64,000 bases of DNA from Paracoccus aestuariivivens (GCF_009711225.1 NZ_WMIE01000007.1:62001-126000), one strand, 5' to 3'; counted from the first letter of the stretch, positions 43,605-52,657 are shown. Notes: generated by a model not told the origin, from the sequence alone. Numbers and translations: made by a program.

Positions 43605-44640
43605 TCACAACGCCGTCGAATTCGACAACGTAAACATCGTCTTCGGGGACAAACCGGAAGCCGCGCTGCCCCTGATGGACGAGGGGCTCGAACGGGGGCC
43701 GATCAAATCCGAAACCGGTCAGGTCCTTGGCGTCCATAACTGTTCGTTGACGGTCCGCGAGGGCGAGATCCTTGTCCTGATGGGGCTGTCGGGTTCGGGC
43801 AAATCGACCCTGCTGCGCGCGGTCAACGGCTTGAATACCGTCTGCCGCGGCGAGGTGCGGATCTGGGACGGCGACCGCATGGCTTCCGTCACCAAGGCCA
43901 GCGACGCCGAGTTGCGCCGGTTGCGCCGCAAACGCGTCGCCATGGTCTTCCAGCAATTCGGCCTGCTGCCATGGCGCTCGGTCCGCGAGAATGTCGGTTT
44001 GGGGCTGGAACTGTCCGGCGTTCCCGGTGCCGAACGTCAACGTCGCGTCGAGGCGCAATTGGCCACCGTCGGCCTGACCGACTGGGCCGACCGCAAGGTC
44101 GGCGATCTTTCCGGAGGAATGCAGCAGCGGGTCGGTCTTGCCCGCGCATTCGCGACCGAAGCACCGATCCTGCTGATGGACGAGCCCTTTTCGGCGCTTG
44201 ATCCCCTGATCCGGAACCGGCTTCAGGGCGAGCTTCTGGAACTGCAGAAGCAGGCCAGACGCACGATCATTTTCGTCAGCCACGATCTGGACGAGGCGTT
44301 CCGCATCGGAAACCGCATCGCATTGATGGAAGGTGGCCGTATCGTGCAGATCGGCACCGCGCGAGAAATCATCGCCAAACCCGTCAACGCCTATGTCGAG
44401 GATTTCGTGGCCCATATGAACCCCTTGGGCGTCCTGACCGCCGAGGATATCGCCGAACGCCAGGACGCGTCCGGCACACCGATCCCACGTGACACCCCGA
44501 TCCGCGAAGCCATCAGGATCATGAACGAAACCGGCCTCGACACCCTGCCACTGTCGGGCGGCGGTCGGATCACGCAGAATGGCGTCATGCAAAAGCTGAT
44601 CTCGCCGGGTGGGCGGAGCGCTGATCCATCCGGACTGTAG
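43597..44640 (+). CDS. choV: Choline ABC transporter ATP-binding protein ChoV
   Basis: ATPase of the choline importer, 347 aa. Walker A is GLSGSGKSTLL, the signature LSGGMQQRVGLARAFA, Walker B ILLMDEPFSALD, and the switch His VSHDLDEA. An extended N-terminus (EFDNVNIVFGDKPEAALPLMDEG) and a short CBS-like tail (from TPIREAIRIMNETGLDTLPL) are typical of ProV/ChoV. Terminator follows. Confidence 0.95.
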   Translation: MTDHNAVEFDNVNIVFGDKPEAALPLMDEGLERGPIKSETGQVLGVHNCSLTVREGEILVLMGLSGSGKSTLLRAVNGLNTVCRGEVRIWDGDRMASVTKASDAELRRLRRKRVAMVFQQFGLLPWRSVRENVGLGLELSGVPGAERQRRVEAQLATVGLTDWADRKVGDLSGGMQQRVGLARAFATEAPILLMDEPFSALDPLIRNRLQGELLELQKQARRTIIFVSHDLDEAFRIGNRIALMEGGRIVQIGTAREIIAKPVNAYVEDFVAHMNPLGVLTAEDIAERQDASGTPIPRDTPIREAIRIMNETGLDTLPLSGGGRITQNGVMQKLISPGGRSADPSGL

Positions 44641-44664
44641 CGGAAAAAACACCTCCGGCCATTT

Positions 44665-44690
44665 CCCGCCCGAGCTTCATCGGGCGGGTT
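44665..44690 (+). terminator. choXWV terminator
   Basis: CCCGCCCG / CGGGCGGG, 8-bp stem with an eight-base loop, 24 bases after choV. Only two Ts follow directly, so strength is uncertain. Confidence 0.7.
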
Positions 44691-44755
44691 GATCCGAATC
44701 GCGGGCTGTGCCTAATTATCACTGTTTCGTAACCCCAAGCAGAAAGGGCACTGGC

Positions 44756-44833
44756 ATGACTGATATGTTCGCCGTTCCGGCCGCCCTTTCCAATGTTCGT
44801 CGATGGCTGATCAGCTATCAGCGACGCGGCTGA
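44756..44833 (+). CDS. Possible 25-residue small protein
   Basis: A 26-codon open frame (MTDMFAVPAALSNVRR, then WLISYQRRG) with a good AAAGGG ribosome site nine bases before the ATG. The amphipathic, Arg-rich sequence recalls the N-terminal half of DUF1127-type small proteins, but it stops before the usual LxxRxLxDIGL part. It could be a remnant, a true small protein, or chance. The rest of the 44691-44978 gap shows nothing I recognise. Confidence 0.35.
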   Translation: MTDMFAVPAALSNVRRWLISYQRRG

Positions 44834-44978
44834 CGGAACCCGATCCAAGCTGCCCGTTTAGGGTATTCCCAAGATCATAATCGACGCTGACCGACCGCGT
44901 ATCCGCGCGGAACGATGCGTCACCTCCAAACCACTTCAACACAAGGGCCAATCTGAGCAATCAGCTGGCATAAATAGA

Positions 44979-45203
44979 ATGAGTGTGACTGTGCCTCGTC
45001 CCGCACGCGACCTGCGTGCGCCTTTGAACGACCTGATCGACGATCACGGGCTGATCCGCGTCAGTCTTGCCCTGATGCGTGCCGTGCTGGGACGTGGTAA
45101 AAACCGCGCTCCACCACTGGACGGTCTGTCGCCGCATCTCAAACGCGACATCGGCCTCGAGCCGGATCGCAGAGGCCCGACCAATTACTGGGATCTGCGC
45201 TAA
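44979..45203 (+). CDS. Small DUF1127-like protein
   Basis: 74 aa. The C-terminal half, GLSPHLKRDIGLEPDRRGPTNYWDLR, resembles the LSxxxLxDIGL end of DUF1127 proteins, which in other alphaproteobacteria affect RNA and phosphate or carbon metabolism. The first half (LRAPLNDLIDDHGLIRVSLALMRAVLG) is helical. It ends in a three-base overlap with the convergent EamA gene. The ribosome site is weak, so the start is uncertain. Confidence 0.65.
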   Translation: MSVTVPRPARDLRAPLNDLIDDHGLIRVSLALMRAVLGRGKNRAPPLDGLSPHLKRDIGLEPDRRGPTNYWDLR

Positions 45204-46123
45204 AGCTCTTTGTCGGCATCGGGCGGCGGGGTCACTCCCCGCCGCAACCGCGCCTCGCGCAAGGTGATGTAGCAGATCGAACCTATCATGGTCGCGCCTC
45301 CGACAAGCACCCAGACATCGACCGGCTCGGCAAAAATGACCGCACCCAACAGGCTGGCCCAGATCAGCTGCAGGAACACGACCGGCTGCGTCACCGTCAA
45401 AGGCGCAGCAGCGAAGGCCCGCGTCATCGCGTAATGCCCCGCAGTGGCGAAGAATGCGGTACATGCCAAAACGGCGCATTGCAGGGCGGTCGGCGCGACC
45501 CAGTTCATCGCCGCAAACGGGGCAAGCCCGACGCATACCGTCAGCGACATCATCGCCACCACGACCGAGGCGGGAACCTGCTCGGACAGGCGCTTTGCCA
45601 CCAGATAGGACGCCCCGAACGTGACCGAAGCGCCGAGTTGCGCAATATGTCCCGGCTCAAGCACACGCAGGCCCGGACGAAGCACGATCATCGCCCCCGC
45701 CAATGCCACCGCAATCGCCAGCGCCCGCCGCCACGAGATCTTTTCGCCCATCAGCAGCGCCGCTCCGACAGTCACGACAATCGGGTTGAGAAAGCCGATC
45801 GCAGTCACCTCGGCGACCGTGATCCGCGCCATGGCAAAGAACCACAGGATCACGGCGACGGTGTGCAGGCCGCCGCGCAGAACGAACAATCCCCAGACCT
45901 TCGGGGTAAATCCGCGCTGCAAAGCAGGAACCAGCATCGGAATCAGGAACACCAGCCCAAAGGCGAACCGGATGAACGCGCCCTCGGCGGCAGGTAGGGC
46001 CTGCCCCAACCATCGCACGGTCCCGTTCACCGCAACGAAGCTCAGACCTGCGGTCAACATCCAGACGATGCCGATCAAATCCCGGCGGGTGGCAGCACTC
46101 ATATCGCTCATGCGCCAAGCCAT
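45200..46123 (-). CDS. EamA/DMT family transporter
   Basis: 307 aa from MAWRMSDMSAATRRD at 46123 (other in-frame ATGs: 46147, 46111, 46102). Ten helices in two EamA repeats: first repeat from about 25 to 150 (ending AGAMIVLRPGL), second from about 165 to 295 (VFLQLIWASLLGAVIFAEPVDVWVLVGGATMIG). Exports small metabolites; the substrate cannot be told. Not obviously in an operon. Confidence 0.88.
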   Translation of the reverse strand: MAWRMSDMSAATRRDLIGIVWMLTAGLSFVAVNGTVRWLGQALPAAEGAFIRFAFGLVFLIPMLVPALQRGFTPKVWGLFVLRGGLHTVAVILWFFAMARITVAEVTAIGFLNPIVVTVGAALLMGEKISWRRALAIAVALAGAMIVLRPGLRVLEPGHIAQLGASVTFGASYLVAKRLSEQVPASVVVAMMSLTVCVGLAPFAAMNWVAPTALQCAVLACTAFFATAGHYAMTRAFAAAPLTVTQPVVFLQLIWASLLGAVIFAEPVDVWVLVGGATMIGSICYITLREARLRRGVTPPPDADKEL

Positions 46124-46170
46124 GACGGGTTGCCCCGGCTTGCACAAGCCCGCAGCGTCTGGCGGACAAG

Positions 46171-46200
46171 AAAAAGGGCCGCAGCAAAACTGCGACCCTT
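46171..46200 (-). terminator. yebC terminator
   Basis: 11-bp stem AAGGGTCGCAG / CTGCGGCCCTT on the minus strand with one T-G pair and a five-base loop, then TTTTTC. It is 24 bases after the yebC stop. Confidence 0.92.
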
Positions 46201-46223
46201 GAGTGCGTCAGTTGTCGCGGGAC

Positions 46224-46964
46224 TTACAGTTGCGCCGCAACTTCTTCCGGAATGTCGAAGTTGCCGGTGACGTTCTGCACATCATCGTCTTCCTCAAGCG
46301 CGTCCAGCAACTTCATCAGCTTCTGCGCGGTTTCCAGATCGATCTCGGTCGGGGCCTGCGGCTTCCAGATCAGCTTGGAATGCTCGGATTCGCCCAACGC
46401 CGCTTCCAGCGCGTTCGAGACCTCGGCCAGATCGGTATCCGAGGTGTAGATCCAGTGGCCGTCCTCGTCGCTTTCGACATCCTCGGCACCGGCTTCCAGC
46501 GCGGCCATCATCACCGTGTCGGCGTCACCGGCAGTGGCCGGATACATGATCTCGCCTTTGCGGTCGAACATGAAGTTCACCGAGCCGGTCTGGCCCAGAT
46601 CGCCGCCATGCTTGGTGAAATAGCTGCGCACGTTCGATGCCGTGCGGTTGCGGTTGTCAGTCATCGCCTCGACGATGATCGCGATGCCGTTCGGGCCGTA
46701 GCCCTCATAGCGGATCTCGTCATAGTTCTCGGCGTCGCCGCCCTGCGATTTCTTGATCGCGCGGTCGATCACGTCCTTCGGGACCGAGCTCGACTTGGCT
46801 TCCTTGACCGCCAGACGCAGACGCGGGTTCTTGTCGGGATCGGGATCGCCCATCTTCGCGGCGACGGTGATTTCTTTGGCCAGTTTCGAAAACAGCTTGG
46901 AACGGAGCTTGTCCTGCTTGCCCTTCCGGTGCTGGATGTTGGCCCACTTGGAATGGCCTGCCAT
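46224..46964 (-). CDS. yebC: YebC/PmpR family protein
   Basis: 246 aa from [18 protein letters not shown] at 46964. The conserved N-terminal GHSKWANI, then [23 protein letters not shown] and [11 protein letters not shown], define the family. Members were described as transcriptional regulators and more recently as ribosome-associated factors that ease proline-rich stalls. The frame extends upstream to 47030 without conservation. Single gene with its own terminator. Confidence 0.97.
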   Translation of the reverse strand: MAGHSKWANIQHRKGKQDKLRSKLFSKLAKEITVAAKMGDPDPDKNPRLRLAVKEAKSSSVPKDVIDRAIKKSQGGDAENYDEIRYEGYGPNGIAIIVEAMTDNRNRTASNVRSYFTKHGGDLGQTGSVNFMFDRKGEIMYPATAGDADTVMMAALEAGAEDVESDEDGHWIYTSDTDLAEVSNALEAALGESEHSKLIWKPQAPTEIDLETAQKLMKLLDALEEDDDVQNVTGNFDIPEEVAAQL

Positions 46965-47033
46965 GGTTCTACCCAATATCTGCTGCGGATTGTTGTGGGC
47001 GCTTGTAGTCACCAAGCGCCCGCGCCGCAAGCA

Positions 47034-47279
47034 CTACGGCTGAGAGGGGCGCTTCAGGACTTCTGACAGGATATAAAGTCGCAATGCGGTGGCCAGTCCG
47101 ACTTCTGGCGGGCGCTTGCTGTCGATCTCGGCGATCAGGCTGGCTGCAGTTTCTTCGCGCGCGCGCGCGATTTCGCGCAATTCACGCCAGAAGGCATCTT
47201 CCAGACTGACCGAAGTGCGGTGTCCGCCAATGGTGACCGAGCGTTTCACGGGCGGCGACATCGCGGGCAGATCAGTCAT
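47034..47279 (-). CDS. Ribbon-helix-helix protein downstream of fumC
   Basis: 81 aa from MTDLPAMSPPVKRSVTI at 47279. A beta strand (KRSVTIGGHRTSVSLE) followed by two helices (FWRELREIARAREETAASLIAEID and VGLATALRLYILSEVLKR) gives the RHH_4 type fold. It overlaps the end of the DUF4169 gene by eight bases. Probably a small DNA-binding protein, but it has no known target. Confidence 0.85.
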   Translation of the reverse strand: MTDLPAMSPPVKRSVTIGGHRTSVSLEDAFWRELREIARAREETAASLIAEIDSKRPPEVGLATALRLYILSEVLKRPSQP

Positions 47280-47466
47280 CGCCATCCTCGCGCTTGTGCC
47301 GGTCCAGAATATGGCTGACGCGGCTGCGGTCGGCATCCTCGACCTCGCGTTGCGCCTTGGTGCGGCCGAATTTCGCTGCGTTTTCATCGCCCTGTTTACG
47401 GGCGGCGTCACGGGCGGCGCTTTTACGCGCCGCCCGCAGGTTGATGATTTTGCCGTTACCGGTCAA
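47272..47466 (-). CDS. DUF4169 family small basic protein
   Basis: 64 aa, highly charged. The pattern IINLRAARKSAARDAARKQ, then NAAKFGRTKAQREVE and DRHKRED is that of DUF4169. Two bases separate it from the fumC stop, and it overlaps the RHH gene, so fumC, DUF4169 and RHH form one transcription unit. Function unknown. Confidence 0.88.
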   Translation of the reverse strand: MTGNGKIINLRAARKSAARDAARKQGDENAAKFGRTKAQREVEDADRSRVSHILDRHKREDGDD

Positions 47467-47467
47467 A

Positions 47468-48862
47468 TCAATCCTCCGGCCCGATCATTTGTTCGGGACG
47501 AACCACACGGTCGAAGGTCTCGCCATCGACCAGACCCAGTGCAATGGCTTCCTCGCGCAGCGTGGTGCCGTTCTTATGGGCGGTCTTGGCGACCTTGGTC
47601 GCGTTGTCATAGCCGATGGTCGGGGCCAGCGCCGTCACCAGCATCAGCGATTCTTTCATCAGCTTGTCGATGCGCGGCAGGTTCGCTTGCGTACCGACAA
47701 CCATGTTGTCCGTGAACGAGCCAGCGGCATCGCCCAGCAGCTGCATCGACTGCAGCACGTTATAGGACATCATCGGATTGTAGACGTTCAGCTCGAAATG
47801 GCCTTGCGAACCGGCGAAGCCAATGGCCGCGTCATTGCCCATGACATGGGCGCAGACCATGGTCAGAGCCTCGGCCTGGGTCGGGTTGACCTTGCCCGGC
47901 ATGATCGACGAGCCCGGCTCGTTTTCCGGCAGGATCAGTTCGCCCAGACCCGAGCGCGGGCCCGAACCCAGCAGACGCATGTCGTTGGCGATCTTGAACA
48001 GCGACGCCGCAACGGTTTTCAGCGCGCCCGAGAAGAAGACCATCGCGTCATGCGCGGCCAAAGCCTCGAACTTGTTCGGAGCGGTGACGAAGGGCAGGCC
48101 CGAGATCTTGGCGATTTCCGCCGCGATCGCCGTGTCCCAGCCTTTTTTGGTGTTCAGGCCGGTGCCAACGGCGGTGCCGCCCTGCGCCAGTTCGTAGATG
48201 TCACCCAGCGCCAGTTTCACGCGCTCGATGCCCTTGGCGACCTGATGCGCGTAACCGCCGAATTCCTGACCAAGGGTCAGAGGGGTCGCATCTTGCGTAT
48301 GGGTGCGACCGATCTTGATGATGTCCTTGAATTCCTCGGACTTGGCGACCAGCGCGGCGTGCAGCTTTTCCAGACCCGGGATCAGGACGTCGCGCGCCTG
48401 CATGGCGATGGCGACGTGCATCGCGGTCGGGAAGGTGTCGTTCGACGATTGACCCATGTTCACATGGTCATTCGGGTGAACCGGCTTTTTCGAGCCCATC
48501 ACGCCGCCCATAATCTCGATCGCGCGGTTCGAGATGACCTCGTTCGCGTTCATGTTCGACTGGGTGCCCGAGCCGGTCTGCCAGACGACCAGCGGGAAGT
48601 TGTCGTCGAACTTGCCCGCCGCGACTTCGGATGCCGCCTGAACCATGGCATTGCCCAGCGACGCGTCCAGATTGCCGGTGGCCATGTTCACTTGGGCGGC
48701 GGCCTGCTTGATGATGCCAAGCGCGCGGATCATCGGGACCGGCTGCTTTTCCCAGCCGATCGGGAAGTTCATGATCGAACGCTGCGTTTGCGCGCCCCAA
48801 TATTTGTCGGCGGGTACTTCCAAGGGGCCGAAGCTGTCGGTCTCGGTGCGGGTATTGGTCAT
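47468..48862 (-). CDS. fumC: Fumarate hydratase class II
   Basis: Iron-independent fumarase of the TCA cycle, 464 aa. Start [29 protein letters not shown]. The active-site signature is [13 protein letters not shown], with the catalytic His in the [15 protein letters not shown] segment. Full length and typical. First gene of the unit with DUF4169 and RHH. Confidence 0.98.
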   Translation of the reverse strand: MTNTRTETDSFGPLEVPADKYWGAQTQRSIMNFPIGWEKQPVPMIRALGIIKQAAAQVNMATGNLDASLGNAMVQAASEVAAGKFDDNFPLVVWQTGSGTQSNMNANEVISNRAIEIMGGVMGSKKPVHPNDHVNMGQSSNDTFPTAMHVAIAMQARDVLIPGLEKLHAALVAKSEEFKDIIKIGRTHTQDATPLTLGQEFGGYAHQVAKGIERVKLALGDIYELAQGGTAVGTGLNTKKGWDTAIAAEIAKISGLPFVTAPNKFEALAAHDAMVFFSGALKTVAASLFKIANDMRLLGSGPRSGLGELILPENEPGSSIMPGKVNPTQAEALTMVCAHVMGNDAAIGFAGSQGHFELNVYNPMMSYNVLQSMQLLGDAAGSFTDNMVVGTQANLPRIDKLMKESLMLVTALAPTIGYDNATKVAKTAHKNGTTLREEAIALGLVDGETFDRVVRPEQMIGPED

Positions 48863-48946
48863 GTCAGGTTCCCTCGCGGTTTTGCCGGCGTTCTACCGCC
48901 GACGCGCCGGATTCGCAAATGGTATACGAATGTATGCCGTTAGCGT

Positions 48947-49501
48947 TCACAGTTTCTGGCGAAAGACATAGACCCGCGCGGGCGGCAGATTCGCCCAGAT
49001 CCGGCGGCTTTTCTCATGGCTCAGACCAAAGCGCGCGCGAACTGCCTCCGACAACGGTACGACCGGTCCGTAAGTTATTTGCACGAATGGCGCACCGGGC
49101 TTCATCGCCGACAGGGCTGCCCCGACAATCGCGGTCTGCAACTCGTCCGGCATCGGCAATGTCGGCACACCCGAGATCACCGCATCCAGATCGCGCCGCC
49201 CGACATTCACCATTTCCTGCGCAGGAAGGTTATGGATCTGCACCATCGGGAACCTTTGACGCAAACGGTCGCAGAACGCGGCGTTCAGTTCGTACAGTTC
49301 AAGCCGCTCGGGTGGCAGTCCTCGTCCCAGAATGGCCTGTGTGATCGTTCCCGTTCCGGAACCGATTTCGGCCACGGCTTCCATATCCGGCGTAATCAAC
49401 CGCGCCATTTCGCGAGCCGTTGCCCGTCCGGTCGGAGCAATCGCGCGAATCTCGGAAGGTCGACGCAGGAACTGGCTCAGAAACAGCGACAGATCGGACA
49501 A
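48947..49501 (-). CDS. pmtA: Probable phospholipid N-methyltransferase (Sinorhizobium PmtA type)
   Basis: 184 aa class I SAM methyltransferase. Motif I is VAEIGSGTGTITQAIL. The order IAPTGRATAREMARLI, then LYELNAAFCDRLRQRFP, DAVISGVPTLPMP, KPGAPFVQITYGPVVPL and WANLPPARVYVFRQ matches rhizobial-type PmtA, which methylates phosphatidylethanolamine to phosphatidylcholine; it is also similar to rRNA adenine dimethylases. The substrate is inferred from the sequence pattern only. It stands alone between fumC and sspB. Confidence 0.72.
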   Translation of the reverse strand: MSDLSLFLSQFLRRPSEIRAIAPTGRATAREMARLITPDMEAVAEIGSGTGTITQAILGRGLPPERLELYELNAAFCDRLRQRFPMVQIHNLPAQEMVNVGRRDLDAVISGVPTLPMPDELQTAIVGAALSAMKPGAPFVQITYGPVVPLSEAVRARFGLSHEKSRRIWANLPPARVYVFRQKL

Positions 49502-49565
49502 GGCGGCCTCCAGCTATCATGCCGAGACCGCCTCTATTTTCTTCCGGTGACAAAGGTATGACGCG

Positions 49566-50045
49566 TTATTTGCGCCACTTGTCCAGACTGACAACCTCGG
49601 CGCCGCCCTTGGGGGAATCGTCGCCGCCATCATCATTGTCGGTTTCGTCAAGGTCTTCTTCGTCCTCTTCCTCGTCCTCGTCGTCGCTGTCAGGCTGATT
49701 CTCGAAGCGCAGACCGAATTCGACCGACGGATCGACAAAGGTACGGACCGCATCGAAGGGGATGTAAAGCGGCTCGGGCGAGTTGCCGAAATTCAGGGTG
49801 ATGTTGAACCCGTCCGGGGTCACTTCCAGATTGTCGAACCAATGCTGGATCACGATGGTCATCTCGTCGGGATAACGCTCGCGCAGCCAGTCGGCCATCT
49901 CGACATCCGGATCATGGGTATCGAAGGTGATGAAGAAATGATGCTCGCCCGGCAGGCCTTCATCCGCCACGGCAATCAGGACATCCGCGATCAACCGCTG
50001 CATGGCCCGGTGCATCATCCCGCCGTAATCGATTCCTCGCGCCAT
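49566..50045 (-). CDS. sspB: SspB-like ClpXP adaptor
   Basis: 159 aa. The N-terminal SspB fold (IDYGGMMHRAMQRLIADVLIAVAD, then HHFFITFDTHDPDVEM and MTIVIQHWFDNLEV) is followed by a very acidic linker with a run of Asp and Glu and a C-terminal ClpX-binding tail VVSLDKWRK. In alphaproteobacteria the protein delivers ssrA-tagged and other substrates to ClpXP. Confidence 0.92.
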   Translation of the reverse strand: MARGIDYGGMMHRAMQRLIADVLIAVADEGLPGEHHFFITFDTHDPDVEMADWLRERYPDEMTIVIQHWFDNLEVTPDGFNITLNFGNSPEPLYIPFDAVRTFVDPSVEFGLRFENQPDSDDEDEEEDEEDLDETDNDDGGDDSPKGGAEVVSLDKWRK

Positions 50046-50195
50046 CGGCGTCCCCCTTCTTCCTGTCGGCCAGCATAGGGGATTGCACCCCGATGAAAAG
50101 CCCTTAGCACCCCGAACGGACGGAAGCCAATCGGCCGCGCCCGTGACGTCCTAGTTTCTTGAATATCCGTGCAAACAGCCGCCCAAAAGCCAAAG

Positions 50196-50209
50196 GCGCC
50201 CAAGGGCGC
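50196..50209 (-). terminator. Hairpin downstream of the tRNA-Asp pair
   Basis: GCGCCC AA GGGCGC, read on the minus strand with a tail TTTGGCTTTTGG. Compact GC stem about 30 bases after the tRNA end. Confidence 0.65.
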
Positions 50210-50238
50210 TTATGACTTTCAGTGCTGAAAGGAAGCGA

Positions 50239-50315
50239 TGGCGCGGTTGACGGGGCTCGAACCCGCGACCCCCGGCGTGACAGGCCGGTACTCTAACCAA
50301 CTGAGCTACAACCGC
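50239..50315 (-). tRNA. tRNA-Asp (GTC), copy 1
   Basis: 77 nt including an encoded CCA. On the minus strand it begins GCGGTTGTAGCTCAGTTGG. Acceptor stem GCGGTTG pairs with CAACCGC, the anticodon arm is CCGGC-CTGTCAC-GCCGG with anticodon GTC, and the T arm has GGTTCGAGCC. Identical to copy 2. Confidence 0.98.
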
Positions 50316-50343
50316 GCATCGTTTTGGCGATATCCGAAAGTAG

Positions 50344-50420
50344 TGGCGCGGTTGACGGGGCTCGAACCCGCGACCCCCGGCGTGACAGGCCGGTACTCTA
50401 ACCAACTGAGCTACAACCGC
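50344..50420 (-). tRNA. tRNA-Asp (GTC), copy 2
   Basis: Same 77-nt sequence, 28 bases upstream of copy 1 on the minus strand; probably transcribed together. A 7-bp hairpin (CTCCAGA / TCTGGAG, 50434-50452) sits just before it and may be in the precursor leader. Confidence 0.98.
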
Positions 50421-50543
50421 TCGCTACTACTTTCTCCAGATCGCCTCTGGAGTGCGCGCTGTTTACGTATGCCAGCAGGTGGCGTCAAGGCACTGTTCAA
50501 GGAAAAATGCATCGCGATGAAATTCTTTTCTTCCAGACAGAAA

Positions 50544-50565
50544 CGGGCGCCCCGAAGGACGCCCG
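50544..50565 (-). terminator. Terminator of the PRC-barrel gene
   Basis: CGGGCG / CGCCCG with two more inner pairs, followed on the minus strand by TTTCTG; 24 bases after the stop. Confidence 0.75.
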
Positions 50566-50589
50566 CGAAAGCCTGACCTGGCCTATATA

Positions 50590-51354
50590 TTACTTGCGGA
50601 CGGTCTTTTCGTCGAAGTCCGGCAGGGCCTTCAATTCTTCCTTGGTATAGTTGGTCGCAAAGAACGTGTCGTTGCCCACCGTGACAAGGTGAATCGCGTC
50701 CTCGCCCAGAAGCACCTTCTTGGCACCGATTCCAAGGAAGCCCCCGATATCGGCAATATAGCCCACGACCTGCGCCGAATCGTTCAGCACGACATCATTG
50801 ACCTTGGCGATGTCCTGCCAATCGGCGGGACGTTCATCCAGCGTCTCGGGCTGACTCCAATCGGTCGATGACGGCTGGTTCGTGGTCCAGATCCGGCGGC
50901 TGGTCACCCATGAGCCCAGCAGCCCCGGATCAGCCTCGGAGATCGCCGGCGGGTTCACATCAGGGGCTTTGACCGGAGCCTCGGCTGCGGCCTCGACTGC
51001 CGAATCTGCGGCGTCAGAGGCTGCCGCCTCGGCATTTTCGGCGGCATCGGCTGCGTCGTCGGCTGCGTCATTCCCCATGTCTTGCGCGGCAGTCGCTGCA
51101 TTGTCGGCAGCCTTGGCTGCGGCGTCCGCTGCGGCATCCGCCGCGGTTGCAGCTTCGTCCACGGCTTGCTCGGCCGCGGCTCCGGCCTGTTCGGCAGCGG
51201 CATCCGCCGCAGCTTCGGCATTCTCGGCGGCCGTCTCGGCGGTTGCCGCAGCCGACTCGGCTGCCTGCTCGGCCGGCGCAACAGGCGCGGTGGTCTGGGC
51301 ATATGCCGGAGCTACCAAAGCCAATGCGGTAGCGGCAATGACAAGAGGTTTCAT
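50590..51354 (-). CDS. Exported PRC-barrel protein with alanine-rich helical region
   Basis: 254 aa from MKPLVIAATALAL at 51354 (AAAGGA ribosome site nine bases upstream; the ATG two codons earlier is too close). Signal peptide to about residue 20. Residues 28-128 are nearly all Ala, Glu, Asp, Gln and Asn in a helical pattern of AADAAA type. A PRC-barrel-like domain (about 145-235) contains LLGSWVTSRRIW and VLNDSAQVVGYIADIGGFLGIG. Periplasmic role unknown. Confidence 0.82.
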   Translation of the reverse strand: MKPLVIAATALALVAPAYAQTTAPVAPAEQAAESAAATAETAAENAEAAADAAAEQAGAAAEQAVDEAATAADAAADAAAKAADNAATAAQDMGNDAADDAADAAENAEAAASDAADSAVEAAAEAPVKAPDVNPPAISEADPGLLGSWVTSRRIWTTNQPSSTDWSQPETLDERPADWQDIAKVNDVVLNDSAQVVGYIADIGGFLGIGAKKVLLGEDAIHLVTVGNDTFFATNYTKEELKALPDFDEKTVRK

Positions 51355-51526
51355 GGACATTGTCCTTTCCGGTTGTCGTTTGTGTCACTGGCGACGGCGG
51401 TTGCCGTCATTATGCGTTCCAAACGTCACAGAATCCGTCATCGTTCCGTCCCGGACTCGGGTTTTTTGTTCACGAAAACGTAGACGCAACAAGCAATTGC
51501 GCAATTACCGTAAGCGTTCGCATGAT

Positions 51527-52657
51527 TTATCCGCGCGATGCGGGATAGCTGATCCTGCCACCGCAAACCGGCTCGGGTGCTCCGGTCGTTTCCGGCCCCG
51601 ATGTCGGCAGGCCCCGCAGCACCCGCACGGCCAACCATGCAAAAGCCTGCGCTTCCAGCATATCGCCGTCGAGTCCCGCCACTTCGACCGGAGCGACCTT
51701 GCACGGCAATCGCGCCGCCAGCGCAGCCATCATCGCCGCGTTATGGCGTCCTCCGCCGCAAACCAGCACCAGTTCGGGCGCCTCGGGCAGCATCGCGACC
51801 CCTGCCGCAACCGCAGCCGCCGCCGCATGGGTCAATGTCGCCGCCGCATCCGCATCGGGCAATCCGGCAACCCCCGCTAGCAGGTCCGGAAAGGCGTCGC
51901 GATCCAGAGACTTCGGCAAGGCGCGGGCAAAATGCGGATGGGTCAGGAAATCGGCGATCACGGATTCATCGGGCATACCCTGCCCTGCCAATATGCCGCC
52001 CTCGTCTCGCAACACCCCACGCCGAGCGCGCATCAGATCATTGATCGGCGCATTGGCAGGGCCGGTGTCAAAGGCAATGCAGGCCCCAGCCGCATCAGGC
52101 GATCCGGCAGCCGGATCGACGAAAGTCAGATTGCCGACCCCGCCAAGATTCAGAAACGCGACCGGAGCGCGTGGCAAAAGCCCCTGCCCCATCGACCATT
52201 CCGCGCAGGCCCAATGGAAGAAAGGTGCGAGCGGCGCGCCCTCTCCTCCCCGACGCACATCCTCGGAGCGGAAATCCCAGACAACGGGGCGGTCCAGCTT
52301 GCGGGCCAAGGCCGCGCCATTGCCCGCCTGATGGGTTCCCCGTCCTTGGGGATCATGCGCCAAGGTCTGGCCGTGATAGCCGACCAACTCGGCCTCGGGG
52401 AAAGTCTCGGCCAAAGCGGCATGGGCGGCGACCGAAAGCGCGGCTGCCTCGGGAACAGCGCTACCTTCGGGCCATTGCCCAAGGGCCGAATGCAGCATGG
52501 CGGATTCGTTGCCACTATAAGCGCGGTAGCCGCTGCGACCGAAATTGCCGATCCGCGTGCCGTCGGTCAGAACCAGAGCCGCATCGACGCCGTCCAGAGA
52601 CGTTCCCGACATCATGCCCAATGCGTGGACCATTCCGGCTGTCACTTTATGCCTCAT
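51527..52657 (-). CDS. anmK: Anhydro-N-acetylmuramic acid kinase
   Basis: Phosphorylates and opens 1,6-anhydroMurNAc during peptidoglycan recycling. The protein is 376 aa. Kinase-fold motifs: [62 protein letters not shown] and [23 protein letters not shown] precedes the ATG at 52657. Divergent from tyrS by 56 bases. Confidence 0.96.
   Translation of the reverse strand: MRHKVTAGMVHALGMMSGTSLDGVDAALVLTDGTRIGNFGRSGYRAYSGNESAMLHSALGQWPEGSAVPEAAALSVAAHAALAETFPEAELVGYHGQTLAHDPQGRGTHQAGNGAALARKLDRPVVWDFRSEDVRRGGEGAPLAPFFHWACAEWSMGQGLLPRAPVAFLNLGGVGNLTFVDPAAGSPDAAGACIAFDTGPANAPINDLMRARRGVLRDEGGILAGQGMPDESVIADFLTHPHFARALPKSLDRDAFPDLLAGVAGLPDADAAATLTHAAAAAVAAGVAMLPEAPELVLVCGGGRHNAAMMAALAARLPCKVAPVEVAGLDGDMLEAQAFAWLAVRVLRGLPTSGPETTGAPEPVCGGRISYPASRG

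Noticed and set aside
51495..51506. Palindrome AATTGCGCAATT in the gap after anmK
   Set aside because: Perfect but short; no gene starts nearby in the right position and no regulator consensus fits.
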